From: a bacterium
GTDB taxonomy: Bacteria; Myxococcota_A; Polyangia; Nannocystales; Nannocystaceae
DNA: 64,000 nt
Reading direction: 5' to 3'
Assembly (NCBI GenBank): GCA_024742475.1
Contig: JANSYI010000023.1
Coordinates: 1 to 64,000 of the forward strand
Shown here: positions 1 to 8,382 of the stretch, in pieces
How the letters are laid out: each line of letters starts with the position of its first letter
Numbering within the stretch: the stretch's first letter is position 1
Position numbers and translations under genes: made by a program
Notes under the pieces: model-generated
Databases searched by the model: none
Told to the model about the DNA's origin: nothing
What the model saw: only the letters and a program-made list of their open reading frames with translations

Positions 1-350
1 GGAGGGCGAGCGAAGGGCGGCTTCGCCGGCCGCAGCGAGGGAACCGAGAGGAACCCCAAAGAGGACCCCGCCCCCTCAGCGATGGGAACCGAGAAACCAC
101 CTACGTACCGGAGGCGAAGGAGCGGACCCTCCGGGTCCGCGAGCGAGGGCGCCCCGCGCCCGACCTTGGAGGGCGAGCGAAGGGCGGCTTCGGCGGCCGC
201 AGCGAGGGGAACCGAGAAACCACCTACGTACCGGAGGCGAAGGAGCGAACCCTCCGGGTCCGCGAGCGAGGGCGCCCCGCGCCCGACCTTGGAGGGGTGA
301 GCGAAGGGGGCTCCGCCCCCGCAGCGAGGGGAACCGAGAGGTTCCCCTGA
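1..350. repeat. 123-bp GC-rich tandem repeat array with flanking partial copies
   Basis: Two near-identical 123-bp units start at about 84 and 207; the motif ggaaccgagaaaccacctac recurs exactly 123 bp apart. A partial copy of the unit's end lies at 1-50 and a degenerate one at 290-340. Because 123 is divisible by three, the array stays open in one frame (82-300) and would encode a 41-residue Arg/Pro-rich repeat, but there is no recognisable domain and no sign of real coding. I read it as intergenic repeat DNA downstream of glnA. No CRISPR-like spacer variation is seen. Confidence 0.8.
306..347 (-). terminator. Paired hairpins just past glnA stop
   Basis: Two perfect hairpins lie within 50 bp of the glnA stop: GGGGAACC/GGTTCCCC with a four-base loop at 328-347, and GGGGGC/GCCCCC with a three-base loop at 306-320. 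No T-run follows on the minus strand, so this may be a transcript-end stabiliser or repeat-derived structure and not a classical intrinsic terminator. Confidence 0.5.
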
Positions 351-354
351 TCGA

Positions 355-1788
355 TTAAATATCGAAGTAGAGCTCGAACTCGTGCGGGTGCGGACGCGAG
401 CGGACCTGGTCGACCTCGTTCTCGCGCTTCCACCCGACCCATGCGTCGAGCAGGTCCTTGCTGAACACGTCGCCCTTGAGCAGGAACTCGTGGTCGGCGT
501 CGAGGGCATCGAGCGCCGCCTCGAGGCTGCCGGGGGCCGAGGGCACGTCCGCGAGCTCCTCGGGGGCCATCGAGTAGATGTCCTTGTCGAGCGGCTCGCC
601 CGGGTCGAGCTTGCGCTCGATGCCGTCGAGGCCCGCCATGAGCAAGGCCGCGAACGCCATGTAGGGGTTGGCGGTGGGGTCCGGGGTGCGGAACTCGATG
701 CGTGCGGCCTTGGGCTCGCTCGCCGCGGCGGGGATGCGGATCGAGGCTGAGCGGTTGCCGCCCGAGTAGGCCAAGTTGACGGGCGCCTCGTAGCCGGGGA
801 CGAGCCGCTTGTAGCTGTTCGTGCTCGGGTTGGTGAACGCGCACAGGGCCGGCGCGTGCGCCAAGATCCCCGCGATGTAGTGCATCGCCAGGTCACTCAT
901 GCCCGCATACGAATCGCCCGAGAACAGCGGGCTCCCGTCCTTCCACAAGCTCATGTGGGTGTGCATGCCGTTCCCGTTGTCGCCAAAGAGTGGCTTGGGC
1001 ATGAACGTCACGGCCTTGCCCGCGCGGCGCCCGACGTTCTTGATGATGTACTTGAACCAGCACATCTTGTCGGCTTGGCTGAGCATCGAGTCGTAGCGGA
1101 TGTCGATCTCGGCCTGGCCCGCGGTGGCCACCTCGTGATGGTGGCGCTCGACGGTGATGCCCACGTCCTCGAGGGCGAGGCACATCTCGGTGCGAAGGTC
1201 GTGCGTCGCGTCGGTGGGCGGCACCGGGACGTACCCGCCCTTGGGCTTCACCTTGTAGCCGAGGTTGGGGAACTCCTCGCGATCGTTGTTCCAGTGGCCG
1301 CTGATCGAGTCGACCGCGTACATGCCCTGGTTCTTCGACGTGGAGAACCGGACGTCGTCGAAGATGAAGAACTCCGCCTCGGGCCCGAAGAACGCCGTGT
1401 CGGCGATGCCCGTCGAGGTCAGGTAGGCCTCGGCACGTTTGGCCAGCGTCCGGGGGTCGCGCTCGTAGTCTTGCCCCGTGACGGGGTCTTGAATGTCGCC
1501 CAGCAGGACCAGCGTCGGCACCTCCATGAACGGGTCGATCTGGGCGCTCCCTGGGTCGGGCACGACGAGCATGTCCGAGTTGTTGATCGCCCGCCAGCCG
1601 CGGATCGAGGAGCCGTCGAAGGCAAAGCCGGCCTCGAAGGACCCCTCGTCGAGCTCGTGCGTGGGCACGGTGAAGTGGTGCCAGCTGCCGAGCAGATCAC
1701 AAAAGCGCAGGTCGACCATGCGGACGTCCTGCTCTCGGGCGTACTCGAGGATTTCGCGGGGGGTGCGGGGAGGATGCGCGTTGCTCAT
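355..1788 (-). CDS. glnA: Type I glutamine synthetase
   Basis: This enzyme makes glutamine from glutamate, ammonia and ATP in the cytoplasm and is the core of nitrogen assimilation. The 477-residue length is normal for GS-I. Visible signatures are the beta-grasp segment DGSSIRGW (58-65), the metal/ATP motif GPEAEFFIF (135-143), NGNGMHTH (271-278) and the C-terminal DKDIYSMAPEE segment, whose Tyr matches the adenylylation site of the GS-I beta type. I chose the ATG at 1788 because AGGAAG sits 6 bases upstream and the protein then begins like the family. The frame stays open further upstream through glnB, but that extension has no homology. It lies 16 bp downstream of glnB, so the two form an operon, and PII probably helps control the activity. 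Confidence 0.97.
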   Translation of the reverse strand: MSNAHPPRTPREILEYAREQDVRMVDLRFCDLLGSWHHFTVPTHELDEGSFEAGFAFDGSSIRGWRAINNSDMLVVPDPGSAQIDPFMEVPTLVLLGDIQDPVTGQDYERDPRTLAKRAEAYLTSTGIADTAFFGPEAEFFIFDDVRFSTSKNQGMYAVDSISGHWNNDREEFPNLGYKVKPKGGYVPVPPTDATHDLRTEMCLALEDVGITVERHHHEVATAGQAEIDIRYDSMLSQADKMCWFKYIIKNVGRRAGKAVTFMPKPLFGDNGNGMHTHMSLWKDGSPLFSGDSYAGMSDLAMHYIAGILAHAPALCAFTNPSTNSYKRLVPGYEAPVNLAYSGGNRSASIRIPAAASEPKAARIEFRTPDPTANPYMAFAALLMAGLDGIERKLDPGEPLDKDIYSMAPEELADVPSAPGSLEAALDALDADHEFLLKGDVFSKDLLDAWVGWKRENEVDQVRSRPHPHEFELYFDI

Positions 1789-1804
1789 GGGTTGCTTCCT
1801 GTGC

Positions 1805-2164
1805 TCACAGTGCTGACTCTCCACGCTCGCCGGTTCGGATCCGGATCGCGTCGAGGACGGGGAGGACGAAGATCTTTCCGTCACCAACGCGACCGGTCGA
1901 GGCGACCTCGCGCAGCGCCTGCACGACCTCCTCGGCGAGCCTAGCCTCGATGACGACCTCGACCTTGATCTTGGGGACGAAGTCGATGACGTAGGCGCTG
2001 CCGCGGTGGACCTCACGCTTGCCGCCGGTGCGTCCGAAGCCGCGGACCTCGGTGATGGTCATGCCCCCGACACCGAGCTCGGTCAGGCGCTCCTTGACGT
2101 CATCGAGCGCAAACGGGCGGATGAGCGCCTCGACCTTCAGCAATCCGGTGGCGGTCAGGTCCAT
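1805..2164 (-). CDS. glnB: Nitrogen regulatory protein PII
   Basis: PII is a trimeric signal protein that senses 2-oxoglutarate, ATP/ADP and often glutamine state (through uridylylation), and controls GS adenylylation, NtrB and ammonium transport. The 119-residue sequence matches PII along its length: KVEALIRPFALDDVK at the start, the T-loop GFGRTGGKREVHRGSAYVIDF, and the C-terminal GDGKIFV and IRIRTGE motifs. Tyr58 corresponds to the uridylylated Tyr51 once a seven-residue N-terminal extension is allowed for. It is followed 16 bp later by glnA, the usual pairing. The N-terminal extension is slightly unusual; a later start would remove it, but no better start codon is obvious. Confidence 0.96.
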   Translation of the reverse strand: MDLTATGLLKVEALIRPFALDDVKERLTELGVGGMTITEVRGFGRTGGKREVHRGSAYVIDFVPKIKVEVVIEARLAEEVVQALREVASTGRVGDGKIFVLPVLDAIRIRTGERGESAL

Positions 2165-2198
2165 GGCCGTGGCGCTCTTCTAGGCCAATGTGCACGGA

Positions 2199-2684
2199 TC
2201 AACAACCTGCCGGCCGCGGTGTTTTTGCAGCCTCACGAGCCGGACGCGCCATCACGACGGCGTCGTCGGGAGGCGCCTTGTAGTACCCCGCTCGGCGCCC
2301 GATCTCGGCGAAGCCCGCGGCATCGTAGAGCGCGCGCGCGGCCCGGTTCGAGGCCCCGACCTCGAGCAGCACTCGGGACGCGCCATGTGCGGTCGCCCGC
2401 TCCAGCACCGCGCCCAGGAGATCTCTCCCGATGCCGCGGCGCTGCGCGTCCGGGTCGACCGCGATCCGCAGCAGGTGCGCCTCCATCTCTCCGGCGGCGA
2501 GCACGTGCCATGTGCAGGAGTAGCCCGAGACCGCCCCGTCCTCGGCGACGGCGAGCTCGACGATCGCCATCGGCCGCTCGATCTCGTCGAGATACGCGCG
2601 AGGCGCCCACGGGTTACCGAACACGCGCGACTCGATGCGCAGGATCGCCTCGAGGTCCGACGCGGTGGCGATGCGCCTGCGCAC
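2199..2684 (-). CDS. rimI: GNAT N-acetyltransferase, RimI-like
   Basis: This is a 161-residue GNAT-fold acetyltransferase, most like RimI, which acetylates the N-terminal alanine of ribosomal protein S18. The acetyl-CoA pyrophosphate-binding motif QRRGIGRDLL is visible near the middle, followed by LEVGASNRAARALYDAAGF, a segment typical of RimI. It begins at a GTG directly after the engB stop (TGAGTG junction), so it is translationally coupled to engB. The substrate assignment is by family only; other protein N-acetyltransferases share these motifs. Confidence 0.85.
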   Translation of the reverse strand: MRRRIATASDLEAILRIESRVFGNPWAPRAYLDEIERPMAIVELAVAEDGAVSGYSCTWHVLAAGEMEAHLLRIAVDPDAQRRGIGRDLLGAVLERATAHGASRVLLEVGASNRAARALYDAAGFAEIGRRAGYYKAPPDDAVVMARPAREAAKTPRPAGC

Positions 2685-3371
2685 TCACGCCTCCGCTGGG
2701 GGCTCGTCGGCGTCGCCCTCGAGCGCGGGCGGGTCGAGCACGAGCGCGGCCAAGTCGGCCGCCAGACCATCACGCCCACCGAGCCCAAACCCCGCCTGTG
2801 CGGACGTGACCAGGATGTCTCGGGCGTGGACGCCGACCGACTTGGCGAGCTTCCGCCGGGCCTGCCCCCGCGCGGAGACGCCGAGCTTGTCGCCCTTGGT
2901 GGCCACCAGCAGGGTCGGCAGCCCGCGTGCGGTCAGAAAGGCCATCATCGCGCGGTCGAGGTCGCCGACGCCGCGGCGAATGTCGACGAGCAACACGAGG
3001 CCGCTGAGCGCCTCGCGCTTCTCGAGATAGCCCTCGATCATCGGCGCAAAGCCCTCACGCACCGATCGACCCGCGGCGGCGAACCCGTAGCCGGGAAGGT
3101 CGCACAGACGGACGGGGAGCTTCTCCTCCCCCGGCCCGCGCAGCTCGAGGGTGAAGAAGTTGAGCAGCTGCGTCCGGCCTGGCGTTCGGCTCACCCGCGC
3201 AAGGCCGCGACGGCCACACAGCGCGTTGAGGAGGCTGGATTTGCCCACGTTCGAACGCCCAGCGATCGCGAACTCGGGGCGGTCGCCCTCGGGAGACTGC
3301 TCGACGTTGGAGGCGCTGCGCTCGAACTCCGACGAGACGACGTGCCAACCATCTGCGGGTCGTTCGGCCAC
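2685..3371 (-). CDS. engB: Ribosome biogenesis GTPase EngB/YsxC
   Basis: EngB (YihA/YsxC) is a TRAFAC-class GTPase needed for assembly of the large ribosomal subunit. The 228-residue protein has G1 GRSNVGKSS, the conserved TPGRTQLLNFF switch I segment, G3 DLPGYGFA and G4 TKGDK, with G5-like TSAQAG. The start is a GTG at 3371. The C-terminus carries about 25 residues beyond the usual fold, rich in Asp, Pro and Glu. It is the first gene of a coupled pair with rimI and is divergent from coaE across a 57-bp gap that must hold both promoters. Confidence 0.95.
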   Translation of the reverse strand: MAERPADGWHVVSSEFERSASNVEQSPEGDRPEFAIAGRSNVGKSSLLNALCGRRGLARVSRTPGRTQLLNFFTLELRGPGEEKLPVRLCDLPGYGFAAAGRSVREGFAPMIEGYLEKREALSGLVLLVDIRRGVGDLDRAMMAFLTARGLPTLLVATKGDKLGVSARGQARRKLAKSVGVHARDILVTSAQAGFGLGGRDGLAADLAALVLDPPALEGDADEPPAEA

Positions 3372-3428
3372 GGCCGCCGACTATACAGGAGCACCGCCAG
3401 CGCCGTACTCTCGGGCACGGTCAGCATC

Positions 3429-4469
3429 ATGGACGTGTACGGACTCACGGGTGGCATCGGCAGCGGCAAGTCCAGCGTCGCGGAACTCCTCGAGGAATAC
3501 GGCGTGCCCGTCGTCTCCGCCGACGAGCTCTCCCGCGTCGTCGTCGCCGCCGGCAGCGAGGGGCTCGGGGAGGTGATGCGCGCCTTTGGCAGCGACGTGG
3601 TGGACGAACGCGGGGAGCTCGACCGGCGCCGGATGGCCACGATCGTCTTTCGTGACCCGGCCCGTCGCCAGCAGCTCGAGGCGATCCTCCACCCCAGGAT
3701 CCGCGAACGGTTCGAGCAGGTGCTCGACGCGCTCGAGAAAGCCGGCCACCCCGTGGCGATCTACGAGGTCCCACTGCTGTTCGAGAAGAACCTGCAGTCG
3801 GACATGAAGGCCACGATCTTGGTGACGGCCAGCGAGCAGACCCGCATCGCCAGGGTGATGGAGCGCGACCAGGTCACCGAGGGCGAGGTGCGCGACCGGA
3901 TCGCCGCGCAGATGCCCGAAGCGCTCAAGCGCAAGCGCGCCGACTACATCATCGAGAACGACGGCTCTCCCGACGAGCTGCGCCGCGAGGTTCGATTCAT
4001 GCTCGAGCGCTTCCTCCGCTTCGACGCGCGTGGCCACGGCCCGGCGACGAAGCGGCGCACGACCGAGGTGCCGACCACCCCCTCCGCGATGTCCACGCAG
4101 GTTCCGACCGACGCCAGCGGATCGCCCAGCCGCACTCCGACGGAGGTGCCAGAGCCGACGCCGACCGCTCGGCCCAGCGTGGGCACGCAGCGCCCCTCCT
4201 CGGTGGGCACACTGCCCCACATCGACCCCTCGATCGATCCGCCGCCGCCCCCGGGTGCGGCCCGGACTCCCACGCGCGCAGCGCCTCCGCCCCCGCCGGG
4301 GTTGCGCGTGCCCGCGCCCGCGCAGCCCTCCGAGGCCGATGCCCCCGCGGCCGCCGTGCCGCAGCCCCCCGCGCCCCCGCCGTCCTCGCACCGCACCGAG
4401 CCCGCACTTCCGGTCGTGCCAACGACCACGCAAAAGGCCCCGGTCGTGCGCGACGATGACGAGGGATGA
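3429..4469 (+). CDS. coaE: Dephospho-CoA kinase with long Pro-rich tail
   Basis: CoaE phosphorylates the 3'-hydroxyl of dephospho-CoA, the last step of coenzyme A synthesis. Residues 1 to about 200 are a complete CoaE: Walker A GGIGSGKSS near the start, SADELSR, ILHPRIRE, YEVPLLFE and RIAAQMP. The ATG at 3429 gives the family start MDVYGLTGG. Unusually, about 140 residues of Pro/Thr/Ala-rich low-complexity sequence follow the kinase, ending in an acidic DDDEG. CoaE is normally close to 200 residues. The tail has no recognisable domain and is probably disordered. The same frame is open far upstream, but that part is antisense to engB and rimI and was rejected. Confidence 0.95.
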   Translation: MDVYGLTGGIGSGKSSVAELLEEYGVPVVSADELSRVVVAAGSEGLGEVMRAFGSDVVDERGELDRRRMATIVFRDPARRQQLEAILHPRIRERFEQVLDALEKAGHPVAIYEVPLLFEKNLQSDMKATILVTASEQTRIARVMERDQVTEGEVRDRIAAQMPEALKRKRADYIIENDGSPDELRREVRFMLERFLRFDARGHGPATKRRTTEVPTTPSAMSTQVPTDASGSPSRTPTEVPEPTPTARPSVGTQRPSSVGTLPHIDPSIDPPPPPGAARTPTRAAPPPPPGLRVPAPAQPSEADAPAAAVPQPPAPPPSSHRTEPALPVVPTTTQKAPVVRDDDEG

Positions 4470-4478
4470 GGGCCCGCC

Positions 4479-5561
4479 TCAGAGCCCGAGCACGCCTTCG
4501 ATTGCGCTCATCATCGCGACCCTGCGCCGTGTGATCGGGCTACTGCCGTCGATGAGCGCGCGGCTGTGCTCGAGCACGTCCGCCAGAGGGAACGCAAAGA
4601 CCTGAGGATCCGAGGTCGGCGTGCCCCCCGGGACGAGGGGTGCCCAAGCAACCATCGTGTCGGTGCGCCCTTCGAGCACCGCGTCCACGGCCGCAATGCC
4701 CAGACGTCCCGCCACCATGCGGTCGCGAAACGACGGAGCCCCACCGCGGACCAGGTGCCCCAAGACCGTCGCCCGTACGTCGACGTCGCGAAGATCGCCG
4801 AGGCGCTCCGCGACGAGCCGCACCAGCCGAGTGCACGGCGTGCGCACCCCCTCGGACTTCAGGATCAAGACCCTTCGCTTGCCCCGCTCGGAGAACGCCC
4901 GCCGGATCGCGGTCTCGACGGCCTCGACCAGCTGCGCTTCGTCGCGTCCCTGCTCGCGAAACAACACCGCCTCCGCGCCCATCGCAGCCGCCGCCGCCAT
5001 CGCCAGGTAACCACAGTCTCGCCCCATCACCTCCACGACGAACGCGCGGTGGTGGGCCCTGGCCGTGTCGCAGATTCGATCACAGCTGCTGACGATCGTG
5101 TTGAGCGCCGTGTCGACGCCGATCGAGGTCCCCGTGCACCCCACGTCGTGGTCGATGGATGCGGGCACGCCCACGACCGGTGTACCCGACGCCTCGGCGA
5201 GGGCATGCGCGCCGCTGAGCGACCCGTTGCCTCCGACCACCACGAGACCGCGCAGTCCGGCGAGGACCTCGACCGCGGGCGCCCTCCCCTGTGCGGTCAT
5301 GAACCGAGGCTCTCGCGCGGAGCCGAGGATGGTGCCCCCCACCGCACCGAGCAGGTCGACCTGACCGTCGACCCCGAGTTCGCCCGAGGGTCCGGTGTGG
5401 GTCAGTGGGCGCAACCGGCCCTCGAGAAGCCCGGTGAACCCGTTCTCGACGCCGATCACGGGCACCCCGCGGCTCGCTGCGAGCTTGGTCATCGCGCGCA
5501 GGGCCGCGTTCATACCCGGAGCGTCGCCGCCGGAGGTCAGGATCCCGATCGCGTCCGACAT
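4479..5561 (-). CDS. pfkA: 6-phosphofructokinase
   Basis: The product phosphorylates fructose 6-phosphate to the 1,6-bisphosphate in glycolysis. The family is clear from MSDAIGILTSGGDAPGMNAA, the catalytic loop ASIDHD (134-139, both aspartates present) and VEVMGRDCGYLA. The motif that normally reads GGDGS in ATP-dependent enzymes, and GGDD in PPi-dependent ones, reads GGNGS here (110-114). The Gly after it suggests the ATP type, but the Mg-linked Asp is Asn. I chose the ATG at 5561 because the family begins there, although the ribosome site is weak; the frame stays open upstream. It is convergent with coaE across 9 bp. Confidence 0.92.
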   Translation of the reverse strand: MSDAIGILTSGGDAPGMNAALRAMTKLAASRGVPVIGVENGFTGLLEGRLRPLTHTGPSGELGVDGQVDLLGAVGGTILGSAREPRFMTAQGRAPAVEVLAGLRGLVVVGGNGSLSGAHALAEASGTPVVGVPASIDHDVGCTGTSIGVDTALNTIVSSCDRICDTARAHHRAFVVEVMGRDCGYLAMAAAAAMGAEAVLFREQGRDEAQLVEAVETAIRRAFSERGKRRVLILKSEGVRTPCTRLVRLVAERLGDLRDVDVRATVLGHLVRGGAPSFRDRMVAGRLGIAAVDAVLEGRTDTMVAWAPLVPGGTPTSDPQVFAFPLADVLEHSRALIDGSSPITRRRVAMMSAIEGVLGL

Positions 5562-5710
5562 GCCCAAGGATAACGCGGCGAGGGGCGGCCGTCGGGGTCG
5601 GCGCACGCCCAGTCCGGGTGCGGCTGGCGAGCCCGAACCCTGCGAGCGGGCTGTGCCCAACATCGCCGGCTGGTTTGCGCCCTCCGCTGCGCGTACTCTG
5701 GATCACGACG

Positions 5711-7057
5711 ATGGCCTCGGACGGTCCCTCAAAGCCGCTCGTTCCTCCGCCGCCCACGCTGAGCAGCAAACCGGGTGACGCGAAGGGCCCCGCGGCGAAG
5801 CCCGGCCCCGCGGCGATGCCCGATGACGACGCTTGGCTCGAGCTGATCGAGGACGAGCCGACGGCCCCCAAGGACACGGCGGCCGGTCAGCCTTCCGCGG
5901 CCGAGCCCGCAGCGCCCCCCGAACAGACGGACCTGCCTGCAAAGGACACTCGCCCCCCGCCGCCACAGATTCGATTCGACACGCCCCCGGTGTCCAAGGC
6001 GCGACGGGGCGTCCTCCCTGCGCCCAAGTCCGAAGGCAAGCGCGTGCAGCCGGTTCACGCCAAGCCCCGCCGCGACCGCGCCGCCCGCCCGAGCGCAGCG
6101 GGGCTCCCCTCGGGCATGGTTCCGCCCGGCGCGCCCGAGGCCGCGCAGCGGGAGGACACCGACGTTCTCATCGCTTCGGCCGTGGCGGCGCTGACCGAGG
6201 GTGAGGAGTCCGCCCACGAGGTCCAGCCCGCGGCGGCGACCGCCAGCGCCGAAGCGCCCGTTCCCGTCCCCGCCCCGGTAACGCCGCCGGCCGCAGACTC
6301 GGAGTCGCCGCCTCCCTCGCGACGGTTCGCGCTCTGGATCGGCCTCGGCGCCGCCGCGGCGCTCGTCGGCGTGCTCCTTGCCACACGCTCGGGCGAGGCC
6401 GACCCCGAGCCCGTCGCGCCCGCCTCGGTCCAGGCACGGACCGACGCGCACGCGCGGGCACGCGCCCCCGAAGGGCCACGAGCCGAGCGCGACGGCGCGG
6501 ACCCATCCCAACGCCAGGATGGAGTCGATGGCGAGGACCACGTCGAGCCCGAGCCCGAGCCCGTCGCGGCCGCCTTGGACCTCGGCGCACCGCTGATGGT
6601 GCCCGACGTCGGTGGCGGCGCGCTCGCGGCCGAGGATCCCATCGAAGTCATGGACGAAGCCGACGCGGAGGATTCGATCGACGCCGAGACCGCCCCGCCG
6701 GTCTCCGAGCCCGGCCGGCGAAGCAAGGCGAAGCGGCGGCGCAAGCCCAAGAGCGCCGCGGACGAGCCCTCACGCCCTGCCCCCGCCGCCCCCACGACAC
6801 GCAAACCCGACGCGGACGCGCTGCTGGCCGATGCCCGGGCCGCGCTCGCTGCAGGTCGAGCGCGCAAGGCATACAGCCTCGCGAGCAAGAGCCGCAGCGC
6901 CAAGCGAAGCTCCGCCGCGCTCGTGGTCATGGCCAAGGCCGCGTGCCGGTTTGGGGGCGAAGCCCAGGCCAAGTCGGCGTTCAACCAGCTGAGCGTCTCG
7001 GCCCGCCGCGGCATCCGCTCCGAGTGCCGCACCCACGGCGTGCGACTGGGACTGTGA
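5711..7057 (+). CDS. Membrane-anchored Pro/Ala-rich protein with C-terminal helical repeat
   Basis: I do not recognise this gene. The 448-residue protein has a cytoplasmic-looking low-complexity N-terminal half (about 1-205, rich in Pro, Ala, Asp), one transmembrane helix at about 206-226, a further low-complexity acidic stretch, a basic segment (RRSKAKRRRKPKS), and a C-terminal 80 residues that look like a small TPR-type helical repeat (ADARAALAAGRARKAYSLA). Similar architectures occur after serine/threonine kinases in Myxococcota, but no kinase is present here. It ends 10 bp before the convergent anti-sigma gene. Confidence 0.75.
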   Translation: MASDGPSKPLVPPPPTLSSKPGDAKGPAAKPGPAAMPDDDAWLELIEDEPTAPKDTAAGQPSAAEPAAPPEQTDLPAKDTRPPPPQIRFDTPPVSKARRGVLPAPKSEGKRVQPVHAKPRRDRAARPSAAGLPSGMVPPGAPEAAQREDTDVLIASAVAALTEGEESAHEVQPAAATASAEAPVPVPAPVTPPAADSESPPPSRRFALWIGLGAAAALVGVLLATRSGEADPEPVAPASVQARTDAHARARAPEGPRAERDGADPSQRQDGVDGEDHVEPEPEPVAAALDLGAPLMVPDVGGGALAAEDPIEVMDEADAEDSIDAETAPPVSEPGRRSKAKRRRKPKSAADEPSRPAPAAPTTRKPDADALLADARAALAAGRARKAYSLASKSRSAKRSSAALVVMAKAACRFGGEAQAKSAFNQLSVSARRGIRSECRTHGVRLGL

Positions 7058-7066
7058 TCCCCGGCC

Positions 7067-7807
7067 TCAGCCGTCCACGCGACCGCGCAGCAGCAGCACG
7101 AGCGCGAGCACCGGCACGGCGACGGTGGAGTGACCGGCACACAAGTGCCCCAGCTCGGTGATGGGGCAGTGTAGGTACAAGGCGACGAGCCCCGTCAGCC
7201 CCGCGGCCCAGACCCCCAGCGCGCTTGGAAACCACCGCGTGGGTCCGTTTCGACTGAGGAGCCCCAACGCAAGCGCCGCGAACGCGGCGAAGGAGAGGCC
7301 AAAGACGAAGCACGACCCCGCCTGCGCCCAAAAGACCGGACCGACCCCGGCCTGCGACGCGGGGTGCAGGGCATGCGCGGCCGGCAGCGCCCACGACACG
7401 GCGAGGCAGAGCAGCCCCAGCGCGACCCACTGCACGCGACGCGCGGTCGACAGCGCGGGCCTGGACAGTGGGCGCAGCGCCGCCACCAGCGCCAGCACCA
7501 GCGGCCCGAGCAGCAGGCCGAGATCGAGCAGCATCCGCCCCCGCGGATACACCTCGAAGTCCGCGCGCCGCGTCCCGAGCAGCACCATCGTCACCACGCC
7601 CGCCACCAGACCCAGCGCAAGGCCCCACCGCACCCGCGTGGGCAGGCTCGAGACCGCGCTCGAAGGCCCCTCGGCGTCGAGCGTGGCGTGCAGCGCACCC
7701 AGCCCCTCGGCGACGAACGGCGCGTCCTCCTCGAGATCGGCGCCCACGCCGGGAAACAGCCGGGCGAGGTCGGGGGGAACCCCGTCTTGGTCGTGCGCCT
7801 GACTCAT
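7067..7807 (-). CDS. NrsF-like (DUF1109) membrane anti-sigma factor
   Basis: The 246-residue protein has a soluble N-terminal region of about 60 residues followed by about six transmembrane helices. The last part, LHCPITELGHLCAGHSTV, matches the signature region of the DUF1109/NrsF family, inner-membrane anti-sigma factors known from Caulobacter and common in Proteobacteria. It starts at ATG 7807 within an ATGA overlap with the upstream ECF sigma gene and has a purine-rich ribosome site (GGGAGAAAGAG). The coupling and family together predict that it binds and inhibits that sigma factor until a signal is sensed. Confidence 0.85.
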   Translation of the reverse strand: MSQAHDQDGVPPDLARLFPGVGADLEEDAPFVAEGLGALHATLDAEGPSSAVSSLPTRVRWGLALGLVAGVVTMVLLGTRRADFEVYPRGRMLLDLGLLLGPLVLALVAALRPLSRPALSTARRVQWVALGLLCLAVSWALPAAHALHPASQAGVGPVFWAQAGSCFVFGLSFAAFAALALGLLSRNGPTRWFPSALGVWAAGLTGLVALYLHCPITELGHLCAGHSTVAVPVLALVLLLRGRVDG

Positions 7808-8382
7808 CGTCTCTTTCTCCCATAGCCCGCACCACCCGCTCCGGTTACAGCCCCGGCGAGTCGACCTCTGAGCTTCTCGTAGCCGCGGTGTGCGCGGACC
7901 TTCACCGCCGACTCGCTGGCGCCGACGATGACCGCCACCTCTTTGAACGGCAGGCCTTCGAACCAATGCAACTCGATGACCTCGCGCTGCGGCGGCGGAA
8001 GCTCGGCGAGCACGGCGCGCAGCTCTGCGGCCACGGCCCTGCGCTCGGGGTCGCCCTCTCGCCCTCGCTCGGCCGGCTCGTGTTCACCCAACCCGGTCTC
8101 GGGTCGGCGGCCCCGCCGGCGAAAGTACTGTCGCGCGAGGTTCATCGCGATGGTGTACAGCCACGGCCGCAGCTTCGCGCCGACCTTGAAGTCCTTGCGT
8201 GCCCGGTGCACCTGCAAGAACGTCTGCTGCACGATGTCGGCGACGTCGTCGCGGCGCGAGATCCGGCGCGCGAGCATCGTCCGGAGCTTGGGGGCGTACC
8301 GAGCGAACAAGGCATCGAACGCCGCGCGGTCCCCTTGGAGGTAGAGGGCCATCAGCGATTCGTCGGTCGCCGGCGTGGTCAC
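7804..8382 (-). CDS. ECF RNA polymerase sigma factor
   Basis: This 192-residue protein has sigma region 2 (DALFARYAPKLRTMLARRI, then DDVADIVQQTFLQVHRA and RPWLYTIAMNLARQYFRR) and region 4 (LPPPQREVIELHWFEGLPFKEVA then SESAVKVRAHRGYEKLR), with no region 1 or 3. It begins at a GTG inside the GTGA overlap with the sirtuin gene and ends in an ATGA overlap with its NrsF-like anti-sigma. The three genes are therefore one translationally coupled unit. The inducing signal is not visible; the link to sirtuin and DnaK genes hints at stress. Confidence 0.93.
   Translation of the reverse strand: MTTPATDESLMALYLQGDRAAFDALFARYAPKLRTMLARRISRRDDVADIVQQTFLQVHRARKDFKVGAKLRPWLYTIAMNLARQYFRRRGRRPETGLGEHEPAERGREGDPERRAVAAELRAVLAELPPPQREVIELHWFEGLPFKEVAVIVGASESAVKVRAHRGYEKLRGRLAGAVTGAGGAGYGRKRR

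Noticed and set aside
82..300. 72-residue open frame inside the repeat array
   Set aside because: The frame is open because the repeat period is a multiple of three; no ribosome site, signal or domain supports coding.
1..350. Possible CRISPR array
   Set aside because: Units are long (123 bp) and have no variable spacers; they are plain tandem repeats.
2190..3428. Upstream extension of the coaE frame
   Set aside because: It covers engB and rimI on the opposite strand and has no homology; CoaE starts at ATG 3429.
4566..5573. Long plus-strand frame opposite pfkA
   Set aside because: Shadow of the GC-rich coding strand; no domain, and pfkA motifs are strong on the minus strand.
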